From: Microbacterium sufflavum
Lineage (GTDB): Bacteria; Actinomycetota; Actinomycetes; Actinomycetales; Microbacteriaceae
DNA: 64,000 nucleotides
Assembly: GCF_023091155.1 (NCBI RefSeq)
Contig: NZ_JAHWXK010000001.1
Span: forward strand, 2,232,001 to 2,296,000
Direction of reading: 5' to 3'
Every line of letters begins with the position of its first letter. Within the stretch, counting starts at the first letter, position 1. This document shows, piece after piece, positions 9,028 to 18,790 of this stretch. Both the position numbers and the translations under genes were made by a program. The notes below the pieces were generated by a model. The model did no database searches and was not told the origin of the DNA. It saw only the letters and a program-made list of their open reading frames with translations.

Positions 9028-10449
9028 TCATCCGGGGTGCGTCATCGACAGCAGGTCGAGCTTCTCGTCCAGCTGCTCCAGCGTCAGGTCGCCGCGCTCG
9101 ACGTAGCCCAGGTCGATCACCGCGTCGCGCACCGTGATGCCCTTCGCGACAGAGTGCTTCGCGATCTTCGCGGCGGCCTCGTAGCCGATCAGCTTGTTCA
9201 GCGGCGTCACGATCGACGGGCTCATGCCCGCGAACGCGGCGGCACGGTCGAGGTTCGCCTGCAGGCCGTCGATCGTCTTGTCGGCCAGCACGCGCGAGGC
9301 GTTCGCAAGGAGGCGGATCGACTCGAGCAGGGCGGTGCCCATGACCGGGATCGCCACGTTCAGCTCGAATGCGCCGGACGCACCGGCCCACGCCACGGTC
9401 GCGTCGTTGCCGATGACACGGGCGCACACCATCAGCACGGCCTCGGGAACGACCGGGTTGACCTTGCCCGGCATGATCGAGGAGCCCGGCTGCAGATCGG
9501 GGATGTGCAGCTCGCCCAGACCCGTGTTGGGGCCGGAGCCCATCCACCGGAGGTCGTTGTTGATCTTGGTGAGCGACACCGCGATCGTGCGCAGCGCGCC
9601 GGAGGCTTCGACCAGGCCGTCGCGGTTGGCCTGCGCCTCGAAGTGGTCCTTGGCCTCGGTGATGGGCAGCTCGGTCTCGGCGGCGAGCAGCTCGATGACC
9701 TTCTGCGGGAACCCGAGCGGCGTGTTGATGCCGGTGCCGACGGCCGTGCCGCCCAGCGGGACCTCGGCCACGCGGGGGAGGGCGGACTGCACGCGCTCGA
9801 TGCCCAGGCGGATCTGACGGGCGTAGCCGCCGAACTCCTGTCCGAGGGTGACCGGCGTCGCATCCATGAGGTGCGTGCGGCCGGACTTGACCGCGTCCTT
9901 CCACAGCTCGGCCTTGGCCTCCAGCGCGACGGCGAGGTGGTCGAGCGCGGGGATCAGCGTGTCGATCAGGGCCTGCGTGACCGCGATGTGCACGGAGGTG
10001 GGGAACACGTCGTTCGACGACTGCGAGGCGTTGACGTGGTCGTTCGGGTGCACCGTCGCGCCGAGGATGCGCGTGGCGAGCGTGGCCAGCACCTCGTTCA
10101 TGTTCATGTTCGAGGACGTGCCGGAGCCGGTCTGGTACGTGTCGACCGGGAACTCGCCGTCGTGGGAGCCGGACGCCACCTGGTCGGCGGCCTGGGCGAT
10201 CGCGTCGGCGATAGCACCGTCGAGCGTGCCGAGTTCCTTGTTCGCCAGCGCCGCCGCCTTCTTGATGCGCGCGAGCGCGGCGATCTGCGCCGACTCCAGG
10301 CCTTTGCCGGAGATCGGGAAGTTCTCCACGGCGCGCTGCGTCTGCGCACCGTAGAGCGCGTTCACGGGCACACGCACCTCACCCATCGTGTCGTGTTCGA
10401 TGCGGTAGCCCTGCTCGTTCGCGCCGCTGAGCTGGTTGGCGTCGGTCAT
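9028..10449 (-). CDS. fumC: Class II fumarate hydratase
   Basis: 473 aa, a homotetrameric Fe-independent fumarase that interconverts fumarate and malate in the TCA cycle. Signatures are [15 protein letters not shown], the superfamily loop [11 protein letters not shown] with the catalytic Ser, and [14 protein letters not shown] 10449 has AAGGAGGG 7-8 nt upstream and overlaps the carbonic anhydrase stop (ATGA at 10446-10449), so the two are translationally coupled. It is the last gene of the xseB-DUF4245-carbonic anhydrase-fumC chain. Confidence 0.95.
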   Translation of the reverse strand: MTDANQLSGANEQGYRIEHDTMGEVRVPVNALYGAQTQRAVENFPISGKGLESAQIAALARIKKAAALANKELGTLDGAIADAIAQAADQVASGSHDGEFPVDTYQTGSGTSSNMNMNEVLATLATRILGATVHPNDHVNASQSSNDVFPTSVHIAVTQALIDTLIPALDHLAVALEAKAELWKDAVKSGRTHLMDATPVTLGQEFGGYARQIRLGIERVQSALPRVAEVPLGGTAVGTGINTPLGFPQKVIELLAAETELPITEAKDHFEAQANRDGLVEASGALRTIAVSLTKINNDLRWMGSGPNTGLGELHIPDLQPGSSIMPGKVNPVVPEAVLMVCARVIGNDATVAWAGASGAFELNVAIPVMGTALLESIRLLANASRVLADKTIDGLQANLDRAAAFAGMSPSIVTPLNKLIGYEAAAKIAKHSVAKGITVRDAVIDLGYVERGDLTLEQLDEKLDLLSMTHPG

Positions 10450-11120
10450 TCCGAACCCTCCTTGGTTGCGGGGACGGTCCCCTCGGTGTCGATCCCGACC
10501 GTGATGACGGGCACAGCCTCGCCCTCGGCCAGACGGTAGTTGGCGCCGACGATCCCGAGGCGGCCCTCGGCGACGGCGTTGCTGATGATCTCCGACGACT
10601 GCAGCAGGTCGTGCACCGTGTTGCGCAGGTGCTCGCGGCCGACCAGCTCGGCGTCGATGTCGGCGACCGTGGCGCCCCCGCTCTCCGCCAGCACCTTGCG
10701 GGCGGCGGGCACGATCGGCGCGATCAGCTTCCAGATGTGCGGGGGGAGCGGTGCCGCGTCGATCGCGGTGCCGTCGATCGCGGCTCGCACCGCGCCGCAC
10801 GAGTCGTGCGCGAGCACCACGATGAGCGGCACCTCCAGCACCGCGACCGCGTACTCCAGGCTCGCGACGATCGACTCGCCCATCACCTGACCGGCGTTGC
10901 GCACCACGAACAGGTCGCCGAGGCCCAGGTCGAAGATGATCTCCGCCGCGAGGCGGGAGTCGGCGCATCCGAAGAGCGTGGCGACCGGGTGCTGGGCGGC
11001 GGTCAGGTCTTTGCGGCGGGCGACGTTCTGGTTCGGGTGCTGCGGCTCGTCGCGGACGAAGCGGCGGTTGCCTTCCTGCATCTGCGTCCAGGCGGCGGAA
11101 GGAGTGAGCGGGTGGGTCAT
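10446..11120 (-). CDS. Beta-class carbonic anhydrase
   Basis: 224 aa. The zinc ligands are Cys52 (in FGCADSR), His105 and Cys108 (in LAHDSCGA). The Asp54-Arg56 dyad that gates the fourth zinc position is intact. It hydrates CO2 to bicarbonate, needed for anaplerotic and biotin-dependent carboxylation. Start and stop both overlap neighbours (DUF4245 upstream, fumC downstream), so it is within an operon. Confidence 0.93.
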   Translation of the reverse strand: MTHPLTPSAAWTQMQEGNRRFVRDEPQHPNQNVARRKDLTAAQHPVATLFGCADSRLAAEIIFDLGLGDLFVVRNAGQVMGESIVASLEYAVAVLEVPLIVVLAHDSCGAVRAAIDGTAIDAAPLPPHIWKLIAPIVPAARKVLAESGGATVADIDAELVGREHLRNTVHDLLQSSEIISNAVAEGRLGIVGANYRLAEGEAVPVITVGIDTEGTVPATKEGSE

Positions 11121-11761
11121 CGGGCCTCCGTGACGGTGCGGATCTGAGGGACGAGCGACTCGGCGAGCTCGGCGGTCGAGTCCGCCGAGCGGGAGCCGTA
11201 GAGGAGCACGTAGTCGTCGCCGGCCTGCGTGCCGATGGCGTACGAGATGTTGGCGTCGGCGCCGGCGTTTCCTGGCTTGTACACGTCCCACTCCAGCCCG
11301 CCGATGCGGATCGTGTCGGTGGGGGCGATGCCGTTCAGGCGCTGCGGGGCCCAGGAGGCTTCGGCGTCGAAGGCCTGCGCGAGCTTGATGAACCCGCGCT
11401 CGTCTTGGGCCGCGGGGGCGAGCGTGACCTCCCAGACGACCGTGGCTCCGCTCTGCAGTTCCGCGGCGTTGACGCGCCAGAACTTCCCGGTCTCCGGCAC
11501 GATCACGGGTCCGCCCATGGACGACTCGACATCGGCGGCGATGCCCGCGACGTCGATGGGCTTCTGCGCCACCGGCTCGCCGCGCGGGACCACGAGCACG
11601 ATGACGAGCACGACCGCGAGGGTCACGAGGAGCGCGGCGACCAGGTTGCGGACGGTCTGGCTGGATCGATACGCCTTGCTGGATGCGGCCTTGCGGGCCG
11701 CGGTCTCCTCCGCCGTCTCCGGACGGCCGAGGTCGGCGTTGATGGCGGGGCCCTTGCTCAT
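11117..11761 (-). CDS. DUF4245 membrane-anchored protein
   Basis: 214 aa. A polar N-terminus of about 36 residues precedes one transmembrane helix ([19 protein letters not shown], about 40-58), followed by a predicted extracytoplasmic domain of about 150 residues. The pattern [20 protein letters not shown] matches DUF4245. Function unknown. It is locked between xseB and the carbonic anhydrase by 4-nt ATGA overlaps on both sides, so it is always co-expressed with them. Confidence 0.8.
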   Translation of the reverse strand: MSKGPAINADLGRPETAEETAARKAASSKAYRSSQTVRNLVAALLVTLAVVLVIVLVVPRGEPVAQKPIDVAGIAADVESSMGGPVIVPETGKFWRVNAAELQSGATVVWEVTLAPAAQDERGFIKLAQAFDAEASWAPQRLNGIAPTDTIRIGGLEWDVYKPGNAGADANISYAIGTQAGDDYVLLYGSRSADSTAELAESLVPQIRTVTEAR

Positions 11762-11997
11762 GACGCCCCGTCCGTCTCGGCGTCACCGGCGGCGGCGCGT
11801 GCCGCTTCCAGGCGGCGCTTGGCGCCCAGCAGCCATTCCTCGCAGCGGGCGGCGAGCGCTTCTCCGCGCTCCCACAGCGCCAGCGACTGCTCGAGGGTCG
11901 GAGCGCCCTGCTCCAGCTCGGCGACGACGCGGACGAGCTCGTCCCGGGCGGCCTCGAACGACAGCGTGTCCACAGGGGTGTCGTTCAGCGCGCTCAC
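11758..11997 (-). CDS. xseB: Exodeoxyribonuclease VII small subunit
   Basis: 79 aa, standard XseB size. [19 protein letters not shown] followed by [19 protein letters not shown] is the family helical hairpin that binds XseA. The complex degrades single-stranded DNA into oligonucleotides. GTG 11997 has TAGGAT exactly 6 nt upstream, and the 6-nt spacer is itself GGAGGA, so both leaderless and Shine-Dalgarno initiation are conceivable. The separation of 36 nt from xseA plus this hexamer suggests its own promoter. Confidence 0.93.
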   Translation of the reverse strand: MSALNDTPVDTLSFEAARDELVRVVAELEQGAPTLEQSLALWERGEALAARCEEWLLGAKRRLEAARAAAGDAETDGAS

Positions 11998-12003
11998 TCC
12001 TCC

Positions 12004-12009
12004 ATCCTA
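12004..12009 (-). promoter_or_regulatory. -10 element upstream of xseB
   Basis: TAGGAT on the minus strand, 6 nt (GGAGGA) before GTG 11997. Confidence 0.55.
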
Positions 12010-12033
12010 CGTCGTGGCACGGACGCGCCCGGT

Positions 12034-13311
12034 TCAGGCGCCTTCCGCGATCTCGCCCTCCGAGCGCGCGGCGACCGACCCGCGGTCGACCGTGATCGTC
12101 AGGGCGCTGCCGGCCGGGGCGTCCGCCGCATCCCGCAGGATCACGCCCCCGTCGAGGTGTGCGATCGCATAGCCGCGGGCGAGGGTCGCGGCGGGGGAGA
12201 GGGCACGCAGCGACGCCCGCAGCTCGCTGGTGCGACGGCTGGCGTCGTCGAGCTGACGCTGCACGGCATCGCGTCCGCGCGACACCAGCAGCCAGGACTC
12301 CTGTGCGCGGGTGTCGATGATCGGATCGGGCGAGCGCAGGACCGGTCGCGACCGCAGCTGCTCGAGCTGAGCGATGTCGTGGGTGAGGCGCTGCGTGACC
12401 CGCGTGGTCGCGCGCGACCGGAGCTGGGCGATCAGCGCGCGCTGCTCGCCGACGTCGGGCACCACGCGCTTGGCGGCGTCCGTCGGGGTGGAGGCGCGGA
12501 GGTCGGCCACGTCGTCGAGCAGCGGGTGGTCGTTCTCGTGCCCGATGGCGCTGACGACCGGGGTGCGCGCGGCCGCGACCGCGCGCACCAGCCGCTCGTC
12601 GCTGAAGCCCAGGAGCGTCTGGGGGTCGCCGCCGCCGCGGGCGATGATGATCACGTCCACGTCGGGGTCGGCGTCGAGCCGGGCGAGTGCGGCCAGGGTG
12701 TCGGGCACGCAGCGGTCGCCCTGGACGGCCGCGTACTCGGTGCGGAAGCGCACCTGCGGCCACCGCAGCTCGGCGTTGCGGTGCACGTCCTTCTCGGCGT
12801 CGGAGCGCTCGCCCGTGATGAGTCCGATCACGTGCGGGAGGAAGGGGAGGCGCAGCTTTCGGCCGGCGTCGAAGAGCCCCTCCTGCCGCAGCTGCACGCG
12901 CAGCTTCTCCAGGCGCTCGAGCTGATCGCCGAGGCCGACGTGCTTCATGGTCGAGACCGCGAAGCTGAAGTCGCCCGACTTCACGAAGTAGTCCGCCTTG
13001 ACCGCCGCGACCACGTGGTCGCCGACGCCGAGATCGGCAGGGATGCGCCCGCGCACGCTCGACCAGATCCGGATCGAGATCTGCGCGTCGGAGCGCGTGT
13101 CCTTCAGCCGGGCGAACACGTTCCCGGCGCGCTGGTTCCACGACGTGATCTCGCCCTCGACCCACACCGTGTTCCAGCGGGCGACGAAGTCGCGGATGGT
13201 GGCGTTGAGCCGGGCGACGGAGGTGGGCGCCTGTGCGGTGGAGTCACGCGGGGCGACGGCGTCGGCGGGCGGGGTCTCACCCGGTCCGGTCGTCGCTTCG
13301 AAGACTGTCAT
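12034..13311 (-). CDS. xseA: Exodeoxyribonuclease VII large subunit
   Basis: 425 aa. An N-terminal OB fold (about residues 30-130, with VWVEGEITSWNQRAGNVFARLKD) precedes the catalytic domain, which contains VIGLITGERSDAEKD, IIIARGGGDPQTLLGFSDE and the SAIGHENDHPLLDDVADLRA motif. A coiled-coil region follows toward the C-terminus. It forms the ssDNA nuclease with XseB. I chose ATG 13311 (MTVFEATTG), which has GGGAG just upstream; the upstream extension is Arg/Glu-rich and unlike the family. Confidence 0.93.
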   Translation of the reverse strand: MTVFEATTGPGETPPADAVAPRDSTAQAPTSVARLNATIRDFVARWNTVWVEGEITSWNQRAGNVFARLKDTRSDAQISIRIWSSVRGRIPADLGVGDHVVAAVKADYFVKSGDFSFAVSTMKHVGLGDQLERLEKLRVQLRQEGLFDAGRKLRLPFLPHVIGLITGERSDAEKDVHRNAELRWPQVRFRTEYAAVQGDRCVPDTLAALARLDADPDVDVIIIARGGGDPQTLLGFSDERLVRAVAAARTPVVSAIGHENDHPLLDDVADLRASTPTDAAKRVVPDVGEQRALIAQLRSRATTRVTQRLTHDIAQLEQLRSRPVLRSPDPIIDTRAQESWLLVSRGRDAVQRQLDDASRRTSELRASLRALSPAATLARGYAIAHLDGGVILRDAADAPAGSALTITVDRGSVAARSEGEIAEGA

Positions 13312-13363
13312 CTGCTCCCGTTCCCGCCCGGGCTCTCCCCGGCCTCGCACAGCTGTACGGCGA

Positions 13364-13369
13364 TAGAAT
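13364..13369 (+). promoter_or_regulatory. -10 element, leaderless ispH
   Basis: TAGAAT (5/6 match to TATAAT), 6 nt before GTG 13376. Confidence 0.65.
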
Positions 13370-13375
13370 TCCGGT

Positions 13376-14458
13376 GTGACCTCGACAGCCGTGCATCTTC
13401 CCGTCCCCCGCCTTCCTCGCGTGCGTGCGGCGGCAGGGCGGCTTCAGGATAACCCGGTGCCAGGACGCAAGCGCGTGCTGCTCGCCGCGCCGCGCGGATA
13501 CTGTGCCGGCGTGGACCGCGCGGTGGTGGCGGTGGAGAAGGCCCTCGAGCGCTACGGCGCCCCGGTCTATGTGCGCAAGCAGATCGTGCACAACATCCAC
13601 GTGGTCACCGAGCTCGAGGCGAAGGGGGCGATCTTCGTCGAGGAGGTCGACGAGGTGCCCGAGGGAGCCCACGTCGTCTTCAGCGCGCACGGGGTCTCTC
13701 CCGCCGTGGTGAATGCCGCGTCCGACCGGGGACTGCACGCGATCGACGCGACCTGCCCGCTCGTGACGAAGGTGCACCGCGAGGCGGTGCGGTTCGCGCG
13801 CGACGACTTCGAGATCCTCCTGATCGGGCACGACGGGCACGAGGAGGTGGAGGGCACCGCGGGCGAGGCCCCCGACCACGTCACGGTCGTCAACTCTCCT
13901 GAGGAGGCCGACACCGTCCAGGTGAAGGACCCGTCGAAGGTGGTGTGGCTGTCGCAGACGACGCTCTCGGTCGACGAGACGATGGAGACCGTCAATCGTC
14001 TGCGCACCCGCTTCCCCGAGCTGCACAACCCGCCGTCCGACGACATCTGCTACGCCACTCAGAACCGCCAGGTCGCGATCAAGAAGGTCGCGGCGGGCGC
14101 GGATCTGGTGATCGTGGTCGGATCGGCCAACTCCTCCAACAGTGTGCGCCTGGTCGAGGTCGCGCTCGAGTATGGGGCGAAGGCGGCGTACCGGGTGGAC
14201 TACGCCGAGGAGATCCAGCAGGAGTGGCTCGACGGCGTCGAGACCGTCGGCGTCACCAGCGGCGCCTCGGTGCCGGAGGTGCTGGTGCGCGAGGTGCTCG
14301 ACGCGATCGGCCACGCGGGGTACCGCGACGTCGAGGAGGTGCGCACCGCGGAGGAGGACCTCATGTTCTCCCTGCCGAAGGAGCTGCGCCAGGACCCGTC
14401 CGGCCAGCGCGACGCCCGCGCCCTCGGAGGCCGTGCCTCCGCCGGAGGAGGCGCGTAG
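13376..14458 (+). CDS. ispH: 4-Hydroxy-3-methylbut-2-enyl diphosphate reductase
   Basis: 360 aa. The last enzyme of the MEP isoprenoid pathway, reducing HMBPP to IPP and DMAPP with a [4Fe-4S] cluster. The three cluster cysteines are Cys43 (PRGYCAGVD), Cys127 (DATCPLV) and Cys225 ([11 protein letters not shown]). The conserved SAHGVSP and GSANSSNS motifs bind the diphosphate. GTG 13376 is supported by the leaderless promoter; the first 30 residues are not conserved. It shares the window with uppS, which consumes its products. An IclR-type regulator starts 2 nt after its stop. Confidence 0.95.
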   Translation: MTSTAVHLPVPRLPRVRAAAGRLQDNPVPGRKRVLLAAPRGYCAGVDRAVVAVEKALERYGAPVYVRKQIVHNIHVVTELEAKGAIFVEEVDEVPEGAHVVFSAHGVSPAVVNAASDRGLHAIDATCPLVTKVHREAVRFARDDFEILLIGHDGHEEVEGTAGEAPDHVTVVNSPEEADTVQVKDPSKVVWLSQTTLSVDETMETVNRLRTRFPELHNPPSDDICYATQNRQVAIKKVAAGADLVIVVGSANSSNSVRLVEVALEYGAKAAYRVDYAEEIQQEWLDGVETVGVTSGASVPEVLVREVLDAIGHAGYRDVEEVRTAEEDLMFSLPKELRQDPSGQRDARALGGRASAGGGA

Positions 14459-14460
14459 CG

Positions 14461-15249
14461 TTGAGCGCGGCGGAGGCGGAGCCGACCCTCATCGGGTCGG
14501 TGCAGCGCGCGCTCCGCCTCGTCGACATCGTCGCGAACTCCCCGCGACCGCTGCCGCCCAAGATGCTAGCCGCGATCACGGGTCTCACCCCCGGCACCAC
14601 GTACAACCTGGTGCGTACGCTCGTGCACGAGGGCTACCTGAGCGCGGAGCCCGACGGCCTCGTGCTCGGCACCCGGTTTCCGGCGTTCCAGCAGCAGGGC
14701 GACTCGCGCGGCGTGTTCCTGGCCCGTGTGCGCGCAGCGCTCCGGGCGGTCACCGAGGACCTCGGCGCGACGGCCTATCTCTCGCGCTTCGCGGACGGCG
14801 AGCTGCATCTCGTGGACATCGTCGACGCGGAACGCAACCCCCGGGTCGAGCTGTGGGTCGGGCTGCACTCCAGCGCGCATGCCACGGCCCTCGGCAAGCA
14901 GATCCTGGCCGAGCTGCCCGACGAGGAGCGTCGCGACTACCTGTCGCGTCACCGCCTGGAGGAGCTCACCCCGCGGACCATCAGCGACCGGCGGACGCTG
15001 CTCACCCAGCTGGAGCAGTCGCCGGGCTGGGCTGTCGACCAGGAGGAGTACGCGATCGGCGCGACGTGCGTGGCGGTGCCGGTGATCGCCCCCGGGGTGA
15101 CGGCCTCGCTCGCGATCTCGCTGCCGGCGGACCAGGCGGTGGTGGATCGCCGGCTCGTCTCCCGCCTGCAGCGCTCCGCCCGCAACCTGTCGCTGCAGCT
15201 CGGGGCCGACGCGCTCGGCAGCGGGCAGGGCGACGAGTTCACTATCTGA
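14461..15249 (+). CDS. IclR family transcriptional regulator
   Basis: 262 aa from the TTG at 14461, 2 nt behind the ispH stop. An N-terminal winged helix-turn-helix (about residues 10-70, with ALRLVDIVANSPRPLPP and TYNLVRTLVHEGYL) is followed by the IclR effector domain, with HSSAHATALGKQILAEL, DQEEYAIGATCVAVPV and a C-terminal dimer helix. The rare TTG start and tight spacing suggest expression as the second gene of the ispH transcript. The effector and targets are unknown; regulation of ispH itself is possible but not shown. Confidence 0.85.
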   Translation: MSAAEAEPTLIGSVQRALRLVDIVANSPRPLPPKMLAAITGLTPGTTYNLVRTLVHEGYLSAEPDGLVLGTRFPAFQQQGDSRGVFLARVRAALRAVTEDLGATAYLSRFADGELHLVDIVDAERNPRVELWVGLHSSAHATALGKQILAELPDEERRDYLSRHRLEELTPRTISDRRTLLTQLEQSPGWAVDQEEYAIGATCVAVPVIAPGVTASLAISLPADQAVVDRRLVSRLQRSARNLSLQLGADALGSGQGDEFTI

Positions 15250-15283
15250 ATTCCGACCCCTGGTTCTTCCGGCCGCGGGTTCC

Positions 15284-15289
15284 TACCAT
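15284..15289 (+). promoter_or_regulatory. Candidate -10 element for the hairpin RNA region
   Basis: TACCAT with a weak -35 (TGGTTC, 17-nt spacer). It would start a transcript near 15296, just before the three hairpins. Confidence 0.3.
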
Positions 15290-15321
15290 GGAAGAAGCAG
15301 CGCGATACAGAGCGCTGCCGA

Positions 15322-15423
15322 TCGCCAGAGGCGTCCCCAGCGCCGGCGACCGACCTGGATGAGGAGCGTCCCCAGTGCTCCTCTCCCGCGGCCCCCGAGG
15401 AGTCCCCACTTCTCCGGGGCCGC
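15322..15423 (+). ncRNA. Three-hairpin RNA with UCCCCA loops, candidate sRNA or leader
   Basis: Three consecutive stems each present the same loop. Hairpin A: TCGCC (15322-15326) with GGCGA (15345-15349) encloses GGCG/CGCC around loop TCCCCAG (15334-15340). Hairpin B: GAGGAGC (15361-15367) with GCTCCTC (15377-15383), loop TCCCCAG within 15368-15376. Hairpin C: GCGGCCCC (15388-15395) and GAGGAG pair with CTTCTC and GGGGCCGC (15416-15423), loop TCCCCA (15403-15408). It lies between the IclR gene and DUF6264. The C-rich loops could pair with G-rich ribosome-binding sites, as in the 6C and other C-loop sRNAs, but these loops carry four rather than six C. Transcription is inferred; the hairpins could also serve as a terminator for ispH-iclR. 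Confidence 0.5.
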
Positions 15424-15427
15424 CACC

Positions 15428-15464
15428 GTCTCCGGAGGTCTTCGGCTGGGAGCCGGTCGGAGAC
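15428..15464 (+). other. Fourth hairpin preceding the DUF6264 gene
   Basis: GTCTCCG (15428-15434) pairs with CGGAGAC (15458-15464), with an inner GGCT/AGCC stem that exposes GGG. The loop sequence CTGGG is complementary to the CCCAG of hairpin loops A and B, so a kissing contact is possible. It may also be coincidental promoter structure. Confidence 0.3.
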
Positions 15465-15472
15465 ACGCGCGT

Positions 15473-15478
15473 TAGCAT
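15473..15478 (+). promoter_or_regulatory. -10 element, leaderless DUF6264 gene
   Basis: TAGCAT, 6 nt before ATG 15485. Confidence 0.65.
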
Positions 15479-15484
15479 GGCGGC

Positions 15485-16024
15485 ATGACAGATCAGCGCC
15501 CGCGCTACGGTGAGATCGCGACGCCGGAGGAGCAGCGCCTGGCCCGCGGTCTGCCGCTCATCGACGAGGCCGTGCCGGCGCCCACGGCTCCGGCGTTCCC
15601 CGCCCCGGCACACGCGCCGGCCCCGGCGGTGGACGCCCCGCGCCGCCGGCCCGTCGACCGGATCGTGACCATCGCGCTGCTCGCCTACGGCCTCGTGAAC
15701 GTCGTGGTGACCGGACTGTCCTACCTCGATATCGGCCGCGTCATGAACGAGACCATGTCGATCCTCGGGATCGAGGGGGAGTTCACCAACTACGCCATGG
15801 GTCGTCCCTGGGGGACGATCGCGGCGATCGTGCTGGTCCTGGGCTGGTGCATCACGGCGGCGCTGTCGATCCGGCGCCTCCGCCGTGGTCGCCTGACGTG
15901 GTGGCTGCCGGTCGTCGGCGCGATCGTGACGGTGATCGTGGTGTCGCTGTGCCTCGCCGTGCCGATGATGAACGACCCGGCCTTCCTCGCCTACCTGGAG
16001 CAGACGGCCGGCACCGTCCGCTGA
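15485..16024 (+). CDS. DUF6264 membrane protein
   Basis: 179 aa. The N-terminus RPRYGEIATPEEQ is typical of DUF6264, a family seen mostly in Microbacteriaceae. An Ala/Pro-rich linker (about 35-55) leads to three hydrophobic helices (about 60-80, 103-123 and 135-160). No catalytic residues are apparent and the function is unknown. The start is fixed by the leaderless promoter. A strong bidirectional terminator follows. Confidence 0.8.
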   Translation: MTDQRPRYGEIATPEEQRLARGLPLIDEAVPAPTAPAFPAPAHAPAPAVDAPRRRPVDRIVTIALLAYGLVNVVVTGLSYLDIGRVMNETMSILGIEGEFTNYAMGRPWGTIAAIVLVLGWCITAALSIRRLRRGRLTWWLPVVGAIVTVIVVSLCLAVPMMNDPAFLAYLEQTAGTVR

Positions 16025-16038
16025 TCTCCCGTGAACGA

Positions 16039-16069
16039 GAAGGGGCCCGGCACAGTGCCGGGCCCCTTC
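16039..16069. terminator. Bidirectional terminator between DUF6264 and fba
   Basis: Perfect 13-bp stem GAAGGGGCCCGGC / GCCGGGCCCCTTC with an ACAGT loop, between convergent genes. Confidence 0.85.
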
Positions 16070-16085
16070 GTTCGTGATCCTGCGA

Positions 16086-17114
<1,029 letters not shown>

Positions 17115-17136
17115 GAGAACTCCTGCGGTAGGTGAA

Positions 17137-17175
17137 GCCGGGACAGGTGCCACTCTATCGGGGCGCCTGTCCGGC
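17137..17175. promoter_or_regulatory. Imperfect palindrome enclosing the fba -10 element
   Basis: The left arm 17137-17151 (GCCGGGACAGGTGCC) and right arm 17162-17175 (GGCGCCTGTCCGGC) are inverted repeats with one bulge and one mismatch. TAGAGT, the best minus-strand -10 for fba, lies between them (17152-17157). This layout fits an operator for a repressor of the fba-glpX region. Confidence 0.45.
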
Positions 17176-17287
17176 TCGTGCAGGCGAGCGGAGCGTTCGG
17201 CGGCGCACGATCTGCCGTGCTGTTAAGAAGTGCGATTCCTTCGCGAGATACCGGCGGAAAGGAGGGCTGTTCGCGCGCCCACGTAGC

Positions 17288-17293
17288 TAGGCT
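17288..17293 (+). promoter_or_regulatory. -10 element, leaderless glpX
   Basis: TAGGCT, 6 nt before ATG 17300. Confidence 0.65.
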
Positions 17294-17299
17294 GGCCGC

Positions 17300-18286
17300 A
17301 TGGTGAGTCTGACTGCCGACCTGAGCCCGCTCCGTCCCGACCGCAACCTGGCGATGGAGCTCGTCCGCGCGACGGAGGCGGCAGCGATCCGCGCCGTGCC
17401 CTTCATCGGTCGCGGCGCGAAAGAGGCGGCCGACGGTGCCGCGGTCGACGCGATGCGCGCGTTCCTCGGCACGGTCGACTTCCAGGGCCGCGTGGTGATC
17501 GGCGAGGGGGAGAAGGACAACGCCCCGATGCTGTTCAACGGCGAGGTCGTGGGCACCGGGCAGGGCCCGCTGTGCGACATCGCGGTCGACCCCATCGACG
17601 GAACGTCCCTCACCGCCGCCGGACGACAGAACGCCCTCTCCGTGATCGCGGTGTCCGACCGCGACACGATGCTCGACGCGTCCAGCGTCTTCTACATGGA
17701 CAAGCTCGTGACGGGACCGGCGGGCGTGGGCGTGGTCGACATCCGGCTCCCGATCGGCGAGAACATCCGCCGGCTCGCGGGCGCGCTCGACAAGCCGGTC
17801 GACGAGATCGTGGTGTCGGTGCTGAACCGTCCACGGCACGAGCAGCTGATCCAGGACATCCGCGACGCGGGCGCAGGCACCCGGCTGATGAGCGACGGCG
17901 ATGTGGCCGGCGGGATCAACGCGGCCCGCCACGATGCGCGCACCGACATGTGCGTGGGCGTGGGCGGGAGCCCCGAGGGCATCGTCACCGCGTGCGCGAT
18001 CAAGGCCCTCGGCGGTCACATCCAGGGGCGGCTGTGGCCGCGGGACGACGACGAGCGCCAGCGCGGGATCGACGCGGGACTCGACATGGACAGGGTGTAC
18101 GAGGCGGACGACCTCGTGCGCGGCAACAACACGATCTTCGTGGCGACGGGCGTCACCGACGGACAGCTCGTGGCGGGGGTGCGCCGGGAGCGCGGCTACG
18201 TCTACACGGAGAGCGTCGTGCTGCGCGGGGCCTCGGGAACACTGCGCCGCATCGCCTCGGAGCACCTCGTGTCGAAGTGGCTGTGA
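17300..18286 (+). CDS. glpX: Class II fructose-1,6-bisphosphatase
   Basis: 328 aa. It hydrolyses fructose-1,6-bisphosphate to fructose-6-phosphate in gluconeogenesis. Signatures are GEGEKDNAPML with the metal-binding acidic residues, the phosphatase motif DPIDGTSLTAAGRQN, and VGGSPEGIVTACAIKALGG. Length and motifs match mycobacterial GlpX, the main FBPase of actinobacteria. It is divergent from fba across 185 nt that hold both promoters. No terminator hairpin is evident after the stop. Confidence 0.95.
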   Translation: MVSLTADLSPLRPDRNLAMELVRATEAAAIRAVPFIGRGAKEAADGAAVDAMRAFLGTVDFQGRVVIGEGEKDNAPMLFNGEVVGTGQGPLCDIAVDPIDGTSLTAAGRQNALSVIAVSDRDTMLDASSVFYMDKLVTGPAGVGVVDIRLPIGENIRRLAGALDKPVDEIVVSVLNRPRHEQLIQDIRDAGAGTRLMSDGDVAGGINAARHDARTDMCVGVGGSPEGIVTACAIKALGGHIQGRLWPRDDDERQRGIDAGLDMDRVYEADDLVRGNNTIFVATGVTDGQLVAGVRRERGYVYTESVVLRGASGTLRRIASEHLVSKWL

Positions 18287-18479
18287 CATTTCCTTCCGCG
18301 GCTGATCGACTGCTCTGAGCTCGAAGGCTGCCCGTGTCGGGCGACGCCATCGTTATCGAGCCGGTACCGGCGCGCGCGAACCGTGGCACCGGTCGCGCGA
18401 GGCGTCGTGTCACAATTGTCACTGGGTTTGTCGCCGTCGACGGAGCCGCCAGGCACCGCAGGCACAGGAGGGCGAACGC
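18287..18479. other. Intergenic region upstream of the 94-aa membrane protein gene
   Basis: 193 nt without a supportable gene. A short symmetric site, ACAATTGT with flanking TGTCAC direct repeats, lies near 18407-18421 and could be a promoter/operator element. Confidence 0.35.
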
Positions 18480-18764
18480 ATGACAACGCAGCACACGAGT
18501 GGCTCGACCAGCGCCGCACCGACCAAGATCATCACCACCAACACGGGACGCATCCTCCGGGTGAGCGCCGATGCCGAGGCCGCCGTGACCACACCGGCCG
18601 CCCCCGCGAAACCGCAGGTTGACCCGGCTCGTCGGGCCGACGTGCTGTTCCGCGTTCGACGTGACGAGGGCCACGAGATCAGCGCCTGGTGGATGATCGG
18701 CGCCTTCCTCGCCACAAGCGGCCTCGTCATCCTGCTGCTCAGCGGCGTGCCCGGCGTCGCCTGA
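18480..18764 (+). CDS. Small C-tail-anchored membrane protein, unknown
   Basis: 94 aa. A Thr/Ala-rich N-terminus, a charged segment (RRADVLFRVRRDEGHE) and one C-terminal transmembrane helix (WWMIGAFLATSGLVILLLSG, about 69-88). AGGAGGG 8 nt upstream of ATG 18480 supports the start. I recognise no family. It is convergent with rmuC. Confidence 0.6.
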   Translation: MTTQHTSGSTSAAPTKIITTNTGRILRVSADAEAAVTTPAAPAKPQVDPARRADVLFRVRRDEGHEISAWWMIGAFLATSGLVILLLSGVPGVA

Positions 18765-18790
18765 CGCGTCCTCGTCCTGGCCGTTCCGGC

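Noticed and set aside
15322..15423. Annotating the three-hairpin region directly as 6C RNA
   Set aside because: 6C RNA has two hairpins with runs of six or more C. Here there are three, with four-C loops, and the genomic neighbours differ, so only a generic C-loop RNA call is justified.
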